Assembly: GCF_013401555.1 (NCBI RefSeq)
Contig: NZ_CP058552.1
Span: 7,068,001 to 7,132,000 of the forward strand
Reading direction: 5' to 3'
DNA: 64,000 nt
DNA from: Paenibacillus sp. E222
GTDB lineage: Bacteria > Bacillota > Bacilli > Paenibacillales > Paenibacillaceae
The notes beneath the pieces were generated by a model that saw nothing but the letters and a program-made list of their open reading frames with translations, ran no database searches and was not told where the DNA came from. The position numbers and the translations under genes were made by a program. Shown one piece after another: positions 39,883 to 49,133 of this stretch. Each line of letters starts with the position of its first letter. The first letter of the stretch is position 1.

Positions 39883-40938
39883 CTACAGCGATTGAACAGA
39901 CCATGCCTCAAGTGAAAGTCCCGGATCAGCCTTGGCATCGAATTCCGAGATTTCTCCCCGCTGCCATTTCAAATACGCCGCAGCTCCAATCATGGCGGCA
40001 TTGTCGGTACAATACTCCATTGGCGGGATCAGCAATTCGAGCCCTTCCTTCGCACAACGCTCCTGCAAAGCTGAACGCAATCCGCGGTTTGCAGCAACGC
40101 CACCGCATAACAGCAATTGACGCGATCCATATTCACGGACAGCCCTTACCGCTTTTTCTACCAGCACTTCGACGACAGCTTCCTGAAAGCCTCGTGCCAC
40201 AGCGGATGGTTCAAGCGTTTCTCCACGCATTTTGGCTTGATTCAAAACATTCAGTACAGCAGACTTCAGGCCGCTAAGGCTGAAATCATACGAATCGGCT
40301 TCCAGCCAGACGCGTGGCAAAGGTACCACCTGCTCTGCTTCAGCAGCCATCCGGTCCACATGCGGTCCTCCCGGATAAGGACAACCCAGTGCACGCGCCA
40401 CTTTGTCATAAGCCTCGCCTACAGCATCGTCACGCGTACGTCCGATCAGTTTGAACTTGCCTTCGGATTCCATATGCACAAGCTCGGTATGACCACCCGA
40501 AACCACCAGTGCCATCGCTGGATATTGCAGCTCATGGGTAAGTCTGTTGGCATAGATATGTCCCGCAATATGATGTGTGCCAATGAGCGGTTTGCCAAGG
40601 GCCATGGCCATGGTTTTCGCAGCTACGATGCCGACCAGCAATGCACCAACCAGTCCAGGCCCTTGCGTCACAGCAATCGCACTTAGATCACGCGGACGGA
40701 TGCCGGATTGCTCAATAGCCTGTTCCAACATCAGTGTAATGACTTCCACGTGTTTACGCGAAGCCACTTCAGGCACAACCCCGCCAAATGCCTTATGTGT
40801 CTCGATCTGACTGGAGATCAGATTGGACAACACTTCCCGTCCATCCTTGACTACCGCTACGGATGTTTCATCACAGCTTGTCTCCACGGCCAATATATAA
40901 GATGGTGCTGAACTTACCTTTTCATTGAAATCCTTCAT
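39883..40938 (-). CDS. tsaD: tRNA t6A threonylcarbamoyl transferase TsaD
   Basis: The 351-aa protein transfers the threonylcarbamoyl group to A37 of ANN-decoding tRNAs. It has [13 protein letters not shown] at the N-terminus, [11 protein letters not shown], and the metal-binding HIAGH (His123/His127). It works with TsaB and TsaE, encoded directly upstream. The start ATG 40938 overlaps the rimI stop (ATGA), and the longer frame is rejected on that ground. It is the last gene of the tsaE-tsaB-rimI-tsaD operon. Confidence 0.97.
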   Translation of the reverse strand: MKDFNEKVSSAPSYILAVETSCDETSVAVVKDGREVLSNLISSQIETHKAFGGVVPEVASRKHVEVITLMLEQAIEQSGIRPRDLSAIAVTQGPGLVGALLVGIVAAKTMAMALGKPLIGTHHIAGHIYANRLTHELQYPAMALVVSGGHTELVHMESEGKFKLIGRTRDDAVGEAYDKVARALGCPYPGGPHVDRMAAEAEQVVPLPRVWLEADSYDFSLSGLKSAVLNVLNQAKMRGETLEPSAVARGFQEAVVEVLVEKAVRAVREYGSRQLLLCGGVAANRGLRSALQERCAKEGLELLIPPMEYCTDNAAMIGAAAYLKWQRGEISEFDAKADPGLSLEAWSVQSL

Positions 40939-41456
40939 GAATCCGTTACGCTTCCTTCCTCTTCGCCGCTCCGGCTCGCAGGCGGCAAATTCGCCCACAT
41001 AATCATCGCATCTTCCCCATTGTCGGAGTAATACCCTTTGCGAAGACCAGCCGATTCAAACCCTTTTTTCTGATACAAGCTCTGGGCAATCCGATTCGAA
41101 ACCCTGACTTCCAGCGTCATTCGCTCCATCCCGAGATAAGTCGCTGTTCTCATCAGTTCGTCCAGCAGTTTCTCGCCGAGCTTGCGTCCACGATAAGCTT
41201 CACGGACAGCGATATTGGTAATGTGGGCTTCATCCATGATCGTCCACATGCCGGCATAGCCGATCGCTGTACCTTCCAATTCCATAACCATATATTTAGC
41301 AAAATGATTGTGTGTCAATTCATTCTGAAATGCTTCTTCCGTCCAGGGCAGGGTGAAGGCCTCATGTTCAATAATCATGACATCGGGAATATCCTCCAGC
41401 GTCATGAACCTGAACTGAAGCGCTGCTTCCTGCTCGTCACTCTCCACATTGTCCAT
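40935..41456 (-). CDS. rimI: Ribosomal protein bS18-alanine N-acetyltransferase
   Basis: The 173-aa GNAT protein has the RimI pattern: [53 protein letters not shown] (acetyl-CoA loop) and [23 protein letters not shown] 41456 follows GGGAGGGG. A charged C-terminal tail (SRSGEEEG) is present. It is 16 bases behind tsaB and overlaps tsaD by four bases, as in many Bacillota. Confidence 0.95.
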   Translation of the reverse strand: MDNVESDEQEAALQFRFMTLEDIPDVMIIEHEAFTLPWTEEAFQNELTHNHFAKYMVMELEGTAIGYAGMWTIMDEAHITNIAVREAYRGRKLGEKLLDELMRTATYLGMERMTLEVRVSNRIAQSLYQKKGFESAGLRKGYYSDNGEDAMIMWANLPPASRSGEEEGSVTDS

Positions 41457-41472
41457 CTGCTTCCCCTCCCTT

Positions 41473-42324
41473 TTAGCCTTTGCGCAGCAGGTTGGCTTCC
41501 GCTTCAGCCAGCTGGGTATAGTTCGGCACGAGCGCATGCACGTCATCTCGCTGACCTGCAAGCAGCGCCTCGGCGCCTAAGCGCCCAACCCAGCGGCCCT
41601 CCAGCTCATAGGGTACGAGCTGGAGCGCCGTTCCTGCGGGGCAGCGAAGCTCAGCCGCTGCTGCCGCATGCGGGCCCGTCTCGCCGACAATCCAGACGGC
41701 AGCGGGCCGCTCTTCCGGCGCCGCTTCCGCCATGCGGGCGGCGAGGGCTTCCAGCCATCCGTCCACCAGACGGATGGCATCGGGCGCCAGCCGCCGGGGC
41801 GCAGCGCTCCCGGCGGAGGCGAACAGCGCGGTATAGGCTTGACCGCGCCGCGCATCCACAAGCGGAACGATCCAGTGGACAGGGGCGGCACCTGTGCCGC
41901 CCTGGTCCGCGGATGGCGTTCCGCCAGCCCCTGCTGCGGCATCCCCTGACGCAGCTTCGGCCTTGGCGGCGAGGCCGCTGTGCCAGCCGCCCCAGGCCAG
42001 GGCCTGAAGGCTGGACACCCCGACAACGGGGATGTCCCACGCCCAGGCCAGCGTCTTCGCCGCGGTCACCGCAATGCGGATGCCCGTGTACGATCCCGGG
42101 CCAATGCCGACGGCAACGCCGTCCAGCTGTCCTGGCTGCGTGCCGCTGGCTTCCAGCAGCTGCTCCATCACAGGCACGACGTGTACCGAATGGTTGCGTT
42201 CTGCCCGTTCATTGCGTTCTTCCAGAAGGGCGTGGCCTTCCATCACTGAGGCTGCCATCACCGCAGTCGAGGTATCCAACGCCAAAAACCGCTGGCGCGG
42301 CTGTTTTTGTAAATCTTCCATCAT
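41473..42324 (-). CDS. tsaB: t6A biosynthesis protein TsaB
   Basis: The 283-aa protein is a TsaD paralogue that activates it: FLALDTSTAVMAAS, VGIGPGSYTGIRIAVTAAKTLAW and VDARRGQAYTALF are visible. Three ATG codons (42327, 42324, 42321) follow GGAG; the middle one has the best spacing. An Ala/Gly-rich insertion (AAKAEAASGDAAAGAGG, about residues 125-155) lengthens it against the usual 230 aa. The middle of the gene is strikingly GC-rich against its neighbours. Confidence 0.93.
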   Translation of the reverse strand: MMEDLQKQPRQRFLALDTSTAVMAASVMEGHALLEERNERAERNHSVHVVPVMEQLLEASGTQPGQLDGVAVGIGPGSYTGIRIAVTAAKTLAWAWDIPVVGVSSLQALAWGGWHSGLAAKAEAASGDAAAGAGGTPSADQGGTGAAPVHWIVPLVDARRGQAYTALFASAGSAAPRRLAPDAIRLVDGWLEALAARMAEAAPEERPAAVWIVGETGPHAAAAAELRCPAGTALQLVPYELEGRWVGRLGAEALLAGQRDDVHALVPNYTQLAEAEANLLRKG

Positions 42325-42806
42325 CATTTGACTCCATTCTGTCTGAACTGTCGGCACATGGCAGCATACGTCTCGCCATACCCATCCAGCGTAATCGTTC
42401 GATCCTCCGGACCGGTCGTCTCGATCTGCACATGCAAGTGTTCCTGCGGCAGCAATTCGGGAATGATGCTGGACCATTCCACCAGACTGACTCCGGCACC
42501 ATAGAAATACTCATCCAGTCCAAGCTCGTCCGCTTCTTCCAGCGATATGCGGTACACATCCATGTGATATAAGGGCAGACGCCCTTCATATTCCTTGATC
42601 AGTGTAAACGTGGGGCTGTTAACCACATCACGTACACCCAAATGCCATGCAAACTTTTGTGAAAATGCCGTTTTGCCCGCGCCCAGATCACCGTCCAGTG
42701 CAATCACCATGCCGGCGGTTGCCTGTTCAGCGAGTGCGGACGCGAGTACTTCTGTATCTGCAATGCCATGGGAGTGATACACCCACTGCTCATGCGTCTG
42801 ATTCAA
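42324..42806 (-). CDS. tsaE: t6A biosynthesis ATPase TsaE
   Basis: The 160-aa protein has the P-loop GDLGAGKTAF, the segment SPTFTLIKEYEG and LYHMDVYRI, and LVEWSSIIPE, all typical of TsaE (YdiB). It drives turnover of the TsaB-TsaD complex. A TTG start at 42806 is preferred because AAAGGTGGGG lies at proper distance; a GTG at 42818 overlaps that site. It is the first gene of the operon and meets tsaB at its stop codon. thiL, the usual upstream neighbour in B. subtilis, is absent. Confidence 0.95.
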   Translation of the reverse strand: MNQTHEQWVYHSHGIADTEVLASALAEQATAGMVIALDGDLGAGKTAFSQKFAWHLGVRDVVNSPTFTLIKEYEGRLPLYHMDVYRISLEEADELGLDEYFYGAGVSLVEWSSIIPELLPQEHLHVQIETTGPEDRTITLDGYGETYAAMCRQFRQNGVK

Positions 42807-42940
42807 TATACGCCCCACCTTTGGCGGTCAAGCCGCCTGAGTTCACTTTGAACTTTATTATATCGGTCCCATTCTCCCCCCGCAACATCGAAGGATCAGA
42901 AGCAGAACGGAAGACAGGCCACCATTCACACGAACGACAA

Positions 42941-42968
42941 ATAAACCGGCACCTGACGGCACCGGCCT
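42941..42968 (-). terminator. Terminator of sspH-like gene
   Basis: CCGGTGCC-GTCA-GGTGCCGG pairs on the minus strand with two G-U pairs, followed by TTTATTTGT. Confidence 0.65.
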
Positions 42969-42997
42969 TTCCTGACATCCTTTACCAAACGTCTCTT

Positions 42998-43174
42998 TTA
43001 CTCTTCCAAACGATCTACACGTACCGTCTGGGTATTCCCCGGTCTGCTGCCCACTTGCACCGTTGCCATACCATTCGCTTCATCCACATTTTCGATCCAG
43101 ACCGGATCTCCTTCTAATGTAACTGCAATCGTATCTTTGGAATCATAAATGGCTTTCGCACGTTTAACATCCAT
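42998..43174 (-). CDS. sspH: Small acid-soluble spore protein, H type
   Basis: The 58-aa protein (MDVKRAKAIYDSKD...RVDRLEE) matches H-type SASPs: an N-terminal V-[KQ]-RAK motif, a central GDPVWIENVDE segment comparable to GMPVMIQHVDE of B. subtilis SspH, and a C-terminal LEE. SspH proteins are made in the forespore. A second ATG lies one codon upstream at 43177. GAAGGGGAG before it overlaps the end of the preceding gene, so the two are co-transcribed. A terminator follows. Confidence 0.9.
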   Translation of the reverse strand: MDVKRAKAIYDSKDTIAVTLEGDPVWIENVDEANGMATVQVGSRPGNTQTVRVDRLEE

Positions 43175-43179
43175 CATTA

Positions 43180-43476
43180 TTATTCATACTCCCCTTCCGG
43201 ATCTTCATGTGATTCCCGTACCATGCTATCTGTCGTACTGTCACCGATATAACCGTTATCTTCCGTAACTTGTCCACCGCCCAAACCCTCATTCACCATC
43301 CGGTCAATGTCAAGCATGAACGACTCCCGGTCAAGCGGCAGTTCTTCTGAGGTAATAGCCTCCCAGTTAACCGCTGTTGCAGGCGTATGAAAATCTTCAG
43401 ACCCTTCCGACTCGGCACGAGGATACGGAGAGAACGTATGGGCGTGAGCTTCAGCTTCGTCTCGTTTGTTCTTCAT
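43180..43476 (-). CDS. Acidic protein of unknown function upstream of sspH
   Basis: The 98-aa protein is hydrophilic and very acidic (many Glu and Asp; EESHEDPEGE-like end), with no membrane segment and little predicted order. An AGGAGGT site lies six bases before ATG 43476, so it is a real gene. The stop codon is six bases before the sspH-like start, which suggests a two-gene spore operon. I do not recognise the family. Confidence 0.75.
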   Translation of the reverse strand: MKNKRDEAEAHAHTFSPYPRAESEGSEDFHTPATAVNWEAITSEELPLDRESFMLDIDRMVNEGLGGGQVTEDNGYIGDSTTDSMVRESHEDPEGEYE

Positions 43477-43673
43477 AGGGGTACCTCCTGACGTGATAGT
43501 TGATAACTAACATCATCCTCTTTCAAACCCAGCGTTTTAGATCGCAGATCTTAAAGGATGTTTCTGTTATCATCCCCCACTCTTTCTGAAGCATACCGTT
43601 CCGGTGAAATAGGGTTATCCCGCCCACGAAATGCCCATACTATTCATAAAATGTTCTCGGAAAGGAGCCGTTC

Positions 43674-44585
43674 ATGCATACAGTCTGGAAAGGTGCCATC
43701 AGCTTTGGTCTGGTTCATGTTCCTGTCAAAATGTTTTCGGCTACCGAAGACAAAGACATCTCCATGCGTTATATTCACAAAGTCTGCGGCAGTCCACTTG
43801 CTTATGTACGTAAATGCCCTTCCTGCGAAGTTGAGGTTCAATGGGAAGAAATCACCAAAGGATATGAATATGAGAAAGGCAAATTCGTTTTGTTCGAAAA
43901 GGACGAGCTTGAAGCGTTAAATGATTCCAGCAGCAAAACCATTACCATTCTGGATTTTGTGGATTTAACGGAAATTGATCCGATTTATTTTCAAAAAACG
44001 TATTATCTATCCCCCGATCAGGCGGGAGGAAACGCCTACCAGCTATTAATGACAGCCATGCGGGATACAGGAAAGATCGGCATCGCCAAGATATCGATTC
44101 GTTCCAAAAGCAGTTTGGCTGCCATCCGTGTGCTGGACGATTGCCTCTCCATGGAAACCATTTTCTATCCGGATGAGATCCGTCCCGTCTCTCAGGTTCC
44201 CAACCTGCCCGAGGTTCTGAACGTAAACGAGAAGGAATTGACGATGGCCAAACTGCTGATCGATCAATTATCTACTCCTTTTGAACCCGGAAAATATACA
44301 GATGACTATCGCGCCAAACTGCTGGATCTGATCAATCACAAAGTGGCCGGTGAAGAAATCAAAATTGCTCCGGCCAAGCCGGAAGCCAATGTCATGGATC
44401 TCATGGCAGCGCTGCAAGCAAGTATTGAAGCTGTGAAGCCCATTCCATCCGATCCCGGAACCACCACAGCCAAACCTAAGAAACGAGCTCCCAAGAAAAC
44501 GTCGGTCCAAGCAGCGGCTGGAGGAGAAACAGAGGCTCCTGCTCCTTCGAAAAGAAAGAAGGCTGCTCCTAAGCCCAAGGCTTAA
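43674..44585 (+). CDS. ku: DNA end-binding protein Ku
   Basis: The 303-aa homodimeric Ku binds DNA ends for non-homologous end joining. The bacterial Ku core (WKGAISFGLVHVPVKMFSAT; YIHKVCGSPLAYVRKCPSC; KTITILDFVDLTEIDPIYF; SPDQAGGNAYQLL) is complete. A C-terminal Lys/Pro/Ala tail (about 262-303) probably adds nonspecific DNA contact. GGAAAGGAG precedes ATG 43674. Its partners, ligase and polymerase, lie 2.6 kb downstream on the same strand. Confidence 0.97.
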   Translation: MHTVWKGAISFGLVHVPVKMFSATEDKDISMRYIHKVCGSPLAYVRKCPSCEVEVQWEEITKGYEYEKGKFVLFEKDELEALNDSSSKTITILDFVDLTEIDPIYFQKTYYLSPDQAGGNAYQLLMTAMRDTGKIGIAKISIRSKSSLAAIRVLDDCLSMETIFYPDEIRPVSQVPNLPEVLNVNEKELTMAKLLIDQLSTPFEPGKYTDDYRAKLLDLINHKVAGEEIKIAPAKPEANVMDLMAALQASIEAVKPIPSDPGTTTAKPKKRAPKKTSVQAAAGGETEAPAPSKRKKAAPKPKA

Positions 44586-44888
44586 ACAGCAAACAGCACA
44601 GGATTCACTTGTCACTAACATTAACATTGGAAATCCGGCTATGGAGCCGGATTTTTGTTTTGCATTCCATGTTTGCAGCAGTCCTCACACAAGAATGATC
44701 CCACTACGATGGAAAATACAATTGACGAAAGTTGATTTATATTTTATATTAACTTATGAAAAGTAACTTATTTATAAATGTACAGTTGAGTCTCCTATCT
44801 ACATGAGCTATGACATTACAATAGTCTGTTTCATTACCAATGCGAGAACCGTAAAAACAACTACACTTGTTTACAGGAGGAAATCCTT
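44586..44888. other. Intergenic region ku / VOC gene
   Basis: This stretch contains the ku terminator and a very AT-rich segment (about 44720-44790) that probably carries the promoter of the VOC gene. No frame is supported. Confidence 0.5.
44628..44658 (+). terminator. Terminator of ku
   Basis: AATCCGGCT-ATGG-AGCCGGATT is followed by TTTGTTTT. Confidence 0.92.
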
Positions 44889-45758
44889 ATGACTTCTACT
44901 TATCAAATTCCTGCTACAACCCATCTGGGTGAAGTAAGTCTGCGAATCAGCAATTTGGATCGATCCATTCAATTTTATACCGAGGTGGTCGGACTGAAAC
45001 TGCTTGAACGCAGCGAAAAAGTCGCTACCATGACAGCCGATGGAAAGCATTCGCTTTTGCGCCTTGAGCAGTTAGCCAATGCAGTGACGATGCCTGTTCG
45101 CTCCACAGCAGGTCTGTATCACTTCGCCATCCTGCTGCCTGACCGCAAATCGCTGGGTCTTGCCCTCCGCAATCTGGCTGAGTCGGGCATTGAAATTGGT
45201 CAGGGTGATCATCTGGTCAGTGAAGCATTCTACATTTCCGACCCGGATCAGAACGGTATCGAGATCTATGCAGACCGTGCACGGGACACTTGGAAGCGGG
45301 ATGCAGATAATAACTACATTATGTCAAGTGATCCTGTTGATGTAGACAGCCTGTTCGCTCTGGCCGCGAACGAGCCTTGGCAGGGATTGCCTGCCGGAAC
45401 CGTTATTGGTCATGTTCATTTCCACGTACGTGGTCTGGAAGAATCGCGCCGCTTCTATACAGGCGTGCTTGGTTTCGACATCGTTGGTAACTTCGCCAAC
45501 ATGTCTGCCCTGTTTGTGTCCGCAGGCGGTTATCACCATCACATCGGACTGAACATTTGGGCTGGTACAGGCGCACCTGTGACTCCGGCCAATGCGACAG
45601 GCATTGACTACTTCACTATCATTTATGACGGAAAAGAATCATTGGAACAAGCTGTTGAACAACTACGTCAATCAAACGCATCGATCGAACAGCAAGGTAA
45701 GGACTGGTTTACTGTAGACCCGCAGAATATTCGCATTCGCTTGACCACAACGAACTAA
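44889..45758 (+). CDS. Two-domain VOC-family dioxygenase (CatE-like)
   Basis: The 289-aa protein has two glyoxalase/bleomycin-resistance/dioxygenase modules (about 10-135 and 170-285). Candidate metal ligands are in VIGHVHFHV, YHHHIGLNIW and the C-terminal acidic positions. B. subtilis CatE, a catechol 2,3-dioxygenase in quinone stress, has this layout. Actual substrate cannot be fixed. ATG 44889 follows AGGAGG. It is a single gene with a long terminator hairpin. Confidence 0.85.
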   Translation: MTSTYQIPATTHLGEVSLRISNLDRSIQFYTEVVGLKLLERSEKVATMTADGKHSLLRLEQLANAVTMPVRSTAGLYHFAILLPDRKSLGLALRNLAESGIEIGQGDHLVSEAFYISDPDQNGIEIYADRARDTWKRDADNNYIMSSDPVDVDSLFALAANEPWQGLPAGTVIGHVHFHVRGLEESRRFYTGVLGFDIVGNFANMSALFVSAGGYHHHIGLNIWAGTGAPVTPANATGIDYFTIIYDGKESLEQAVEQLRQSNASIEQQGKDWFTVDPQNIRIRLTTTN

Positions 45759-45807
45759 CACGGGAAATCCGTGACAATAATATTGTGTATGAAGCTGCGT
45801 ACTCTGA

Positions 45808-45868
45808 TTAGCCCGGACACCAATTCCCTCGCTCCATATAGGGAATTCAGTTGCCCGGGCTTTTTTGC
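45808..45868 (+). terminator. Terminator of the VOC gene
   Basis: AGCCCGG...CCCGGGCT encloses an inner stem AATTCCCT...AGGGAATT and is followed by six T residues. Confidence 0.92.
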
Positions 45869-45975
45869 CTACCTTTTATTATGTTGATATATGCCTTTAT
45901 CCATTTCCTAATAAAATTGGTGCAATTGGCGCATCCTAACCAAATATCTAGATCGACATGCGAAGGAGAACCCAT

Positions 45976-47073
45976 ATGATTGAGAAGGGGCGTTTAACCG
46001 TAAGACAACTGGGCTCACTGATGTTCTTATGCACGATTGGTGAGCAGATTATCGTCTTCCCCTCGATGATCACCTCATATGCACATCAGGATGCATGGTT
46101 GTCCGCAATATTGGGCGTTGCTGGAGGAGCCGGGGTTTTGTCCATTATGCTTGTTGTTTACAAACTGCAGCCCCGAATGAATCTGATTCAACATGCATTG
46201 CATACTCTTGGACCCTGGATCGGGGCCTTCATCAGCTCTTTTTATTTATTCTATTTTCTGATAAGTACCTCTGCGTTCATAAGGGAAATTGGGGATTTCA
46301 TGACGACCCAGATCTTGCCTGAATCCCCGCTCTTCATTGTGAATTTGCTCTTTGTTTGTACTCTTGTCTGGGGACTCTTATCTGGTCTGGAGCCCATAGG
46401 CAGGAGCGCCGAGGTATTTCTTCCCCTGATCGTGCTGTTTCTGCTCATTCTGACCGTCTGTCTGTTCCCACAATCACATCTGGACAACATCAAGCCTGTT
46501 CTTGGAGAAGGCTTACTGAATCCCTTTAAAGGATTTGTCGCTGTGCTTACCTATCCTTATTGTGAATTGTGCATCTTTCTTATGCTCTTTCCTTATGCCA
46601 AAAAGGAAGCTCATTGGGAAAAGGATATCCTTCTGGCAGCCATCATAGGGGGATTAATGCTTACCCTAACGCTAACGATCTGCCTGTTGGTCATGGGGCC
46701 ATTTATGACGCAGCACCATTGGTTCGCAGCATTTAATCTGTCGCTGAAGATCAATATAGGCAACTTTTTGCAGCGAATCGAAGCCTTTATGGCTTCCGTC
46801 TGGATTATTGCCGTGTTTTTCAAGAGCATTCTGTTCTTCTATAGCTTTGTACTCGGAATGACTCATCTCTTTAAATTGTCCAGCTATCGACCACTTATCT
46901 TGCCGGGCGCCCTGTTGATTCTGGCTATGTCCATTATTCTGGCTCCCAACGAGAACTTCTATCTCAAAGTTGTTATTCCGTATTGGATTGATTGGGACCT
47001 GACCTGTGGCATCGGAATTCCTCTGCTGCTCATTATGGTACATAAACTAAAGGTAAAGCTTCGGAAGGGCTAA
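45976..47073 (+). CDS. GerAB-type spore germination permease
   Basis: The 365-aa protein has ten membrane helices and the fold of the GerAB/YndE family (APC superfamily), the membrane receptor subunit that binds germinants in spores. VRQLGSLMFLCTIGEQIIVFPSMI at the N-terminus and the NIGNFLQRIEA segment in the middle fit. ATG 45976 follows AAGGAG. GerAA and GerAC partners are not adjacent, so it is an orphan subunit. It lies between ku and the ligase gene on the same strand, 69 bases ahead of the ligase start, and may be co-transcribed with it. Confidence 0.88.
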   Translation: MIEKGRLTVRQLGSLMFLCTIGEQIIVFPSMITSYAHQDAWLSAILGVAGGAGVLSIMLVVYKLQPRMNLIQHALHTLGPWIGAFISSFYLFYFLISTSAFIREIGDFMTTQILPESPLFIVNLLFVCTLVWGLLSGLEPIGRSAEVFLPLIVLFLLILTVCLFPQSHLDNIKPVLGEGLLNPFKGFVAVLTYPYCELCIFLMLFPYAKKEAHWEKDILLAAIIGGLMLTLTLTICLLVMGPFMTQHHWFAAFNLSLKINIGNFLQRIEAFMASVWIIAVFFKSILFFYSFVLGMTHLFKLSSYRPLILPGALLILAMSIILAPNENFYLKVVIPYWIDWDLTCGIGIPLLLIMVHKLKVKLRKG

Positions 47074-47142
47074 CCCCTGTTCCACTCAACTTAGATGATC
47101 AACCTCCAGACAGATTTGAAAGAGGAAAGGAGTTTTTGGCAC

Positions 47143-48108
47143 ATGTTCAATCCCCTGGTTCCTTTTGAACCTGTATCCCGAGATGTAATCCCTACCGGGC
47201 AAAACTGGATTGCCCAAATCAAATGGGATGGGGTCCGCATGCTTGCTTACGAGGACGGAAAGGGAATTCAGTTAATTAATCGCAGATTACACAACCGAAC
47301 TGTACAATATCCTGAGCTGGTCCAGCCACGCAATCTGTGCTCCGTCCCTTCTTATATTTTGGATGGAGAGATTATTGCCCTTGACCCGGATACGGGAAAA
47401 CCGTCCTTCTATCACGTGCTGCGGCGAGATCGCATGAGCAGACCGGATGGCATTGCCCAGGCTGTATACCAGATTCCAGTGACTTATATGGTATTTGATA
47501 TTCTTTTCTGCGATGGGGCATGGGTCACAAATCAACCACTTGCAGATCGTCAGCGTCTGCTGCATCAAGTTCTGAATCCTGCTCCCCATGTTCAGGAGGT
47601 GACCAATACGTCAGATTCCGATGCCCTGCTCACTGTGATGAGACAGCACCAGATGGAGGGAATTGTATGCAAAGACCTTTCCAGCACCTATGCAATCAAC
47701 GGTAAGGATCAACGCTGGCAGAAGGTCAAGATTTTCCACGACCTATATGCGATGATTGGCGGAGTCACCTACCGCAGCGGCATCGTGAATGCAATCGCAG
47801 TCGGTGTATACGATGGGCCTAACTTTGTCTATATTGGTCATGTCGGCACTGGTAAATTGAACTCGGACTCCTGGCGTAAACTAACCGAAGAAGTACAACC
47901 TCTCATCCGAAAGGTTAGACCCTTTCATAACATACCCGAGAGAAGCGCGGAGACGACATGGGTCGAACCAAGCATCGGCGTCAAAGTGCAATTCATGGAA
48001 CTGACCCACCATTTCACCCTACGTCACCCAAGCATCCAGGCTTTTGCTTCGGTAAAGCGAGATGAGTGTCAAATCAGCCAGATCAGTCATCTTATTTCAG
48101 AACCATAA
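47143..48108 (+). CDS. LigD-type ATP-dependent DNA ligase
   Basis: The 321-aa protein has the catalytic lysine motif KWDG (QIKWDGVRMLAY, near residue 30), the nucleotidyltransferase motifs ILDGEIIAL, YMVFDILFCDG, MEGIVCKDL and the final KVKIF, and a C-terminal OB-fold. It would seal ends held by Ku. ATG 47143 follows AAAGGAG by ten bases; ATG 47095 has no ribosome site. In most bacteria this domain is part of a fused LigD; here polymerase and ligase are separate neighbouring genes and no nuclease domain is present. Confidence 0.92.
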   Translation: MFNPLVPFEPVSRDVIPTGQNWIAQIKWDGVRMLAYEDGKGIQLINRRLHNRTVQYPELVQPRNLCSVPSYILDGEIIALDPDTGKPSFYHVLRRDRMSRPDGIAQAVYQIPVTYMVFDILFCDGAWVTNQPLADRQRLLHQVLNPAPHVQEVTNTSDSDALLTVMRQHQMEGIVCKDLSSTYAINGKDQRWQKVKIFHDLYAMIGGVTYRSGIVNAIAVGVYDGPNFVYIGHVGTGKLNSDSWRKLTEEVQPLIRKVRPFHNIPERSAETTWVEPSIGVKVQFMELTHHFTLRHPSIQAFASVKRDECQISQISHLISEP

Positions 48109-48183
48109 ACCACCTTCCATCCGCCTGAAATAGTAAGAGGGCTTCCCTTAAAATCATACTTGTCACCAAAGGAGGTGTTCTTC

Positions 48184-49074
48184 ATGGCCCATACAATAAA
48201 GGGCACCATAACCATTAATGGAATGGAGCTTACAGTGACCAATCCGGACAAGCTGTTATGGCCCGAAGCAGGTGTGACCAAGGCAATCTATTTGCAAAAG
48301 TTGGCGGCACTGGCTCCCTATCTGCTTACGTACACCCGAAATCGGCTGCTCACCACGATACGTTATCCACATGGTGCAGGCGGCCAGTTTTTCTATCAAA
48401 AAAATGCCCCGGAGCCCGTTCCGGAATTTGTACGAACCGAGATACATGACGGGATACGATATGTGGTGATGGAAAACCTTCCTGATCTGTTATGGCTTGG
48501 CAATCTGGCCGCTCTGGAATTTCATCCTTCCTTACACGCCGTAGACAACCATCTGCCTTGCGAGTGGATGATTGATCTCGATCCTTCGCAGGAAGAAGAA
48601 CCTCGCATCATGCAGGCTGCACTGATCGTGGGGGAAACGCTGACTTCGCTTGGTCTGAGATCGGTACCGAAAACCTCCGGTGCCACAGGTGTACAGATTA
48701 TTGTTCCGATCCGCCAAGGTGTAACCTTCGATGAGTTAAGGGACATCGGTTATTTTGTAGGCAAATACGTTACTCAAAAACATCCGGATCTATTTACACT
48801 GGAACGACTTAAAAAAGACCGGGGCGATCGTATTTATTTTGATTACCTCCAGCATTACGGCGGCAAAACGCTCGCAGCTCCTTACACTCCCCGCGCCAAA
48901 CCAGGTGGTACTGTGTCTACTCCGCTCACATGGGATGAAGTTCGGAACAACGTTTCGGTCAAGGATTACCACTTGATGAACATCGTGGAACGCCTGACGC
49001 AGACCGGGGATCTGATCGCAGCTGTCGAACCCCAACCCGTTGAACTGGTCATCCAGCATTTAAAACAAAAATAG
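48184..49074 (+). CDS. LigD-type polymerase (primase-polymerase)
   Basis: The 296-aa protein is the LigD polymerase module: LTVTNPDKLLWPEAGVTK at the N-terminus, the metal-binding DLDP motif (MIDLDPSQ), KTSGATGVQIIVPI, and RGDRIYFDYLQ, typical of this family. It fills gaps with ribo- or deoxynucleotides during end joining. GGAGG lies eight bases before ATG 48184, and 75 bases separate it from the ligase gene, so they form an operon. It ends at a strong hairpin. Confidence 0.94.
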   Translation: MAHTIKGTITINGMELTVTNPDKLLWPEAGVTKAIYLQKLAALAPYLLTYTRNRLLTTIRYPHGAGGQFFYQKNAPEPVPEFVRTEIHDGIRYVVMENLPDLLWLGNLAALEFHPSLHAVDNHLPCEWMIDLDPSQEEEPRIMQAALIVGETLTSLGLRSVPKTSGATGVQIIVPIRQGVTFDELRDIGYFVGKYVTQKHPDLFTLERLKKDRGDRIYFDYLQHYGGKTLAAPYTPRAKPGGTVSTPLTWDEVRNNVSVKDYHLMNIVERLTQTGDLIAAVEPQPVELVIQHLKQK

Positions 49075-49110
49075 CCGGTCACCCTCAAACCAAGGGTACC
49101 GGCTATCTTT
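49070..49110. terminator. Bidirectional terminator
   Basis: ATAGCCGGT...ACCGGCTAT with inner ACCCT/AGGGT stem, followed by CTTTTCG on the plus strand and preceded by A residues, between convergent genes. Confidence 0.88.
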
Positions 49111-49133
49111 TCGTTTAGGCGCGATGAGATTCG

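Noticed and set aside
40935..40998. Longer N-terminus for TsaD
   Set aside because: The frame extends into rimI, but the ATGA overlap and homologue length favour ATG 40938.
41223..42572. Long plus-strand frame opposite tsaB/rimI
   Set aside because: It arises from the GC-rich tract, which removes stop codons; the Pro/Arg-rich translation matches no family and tsaB is certain.
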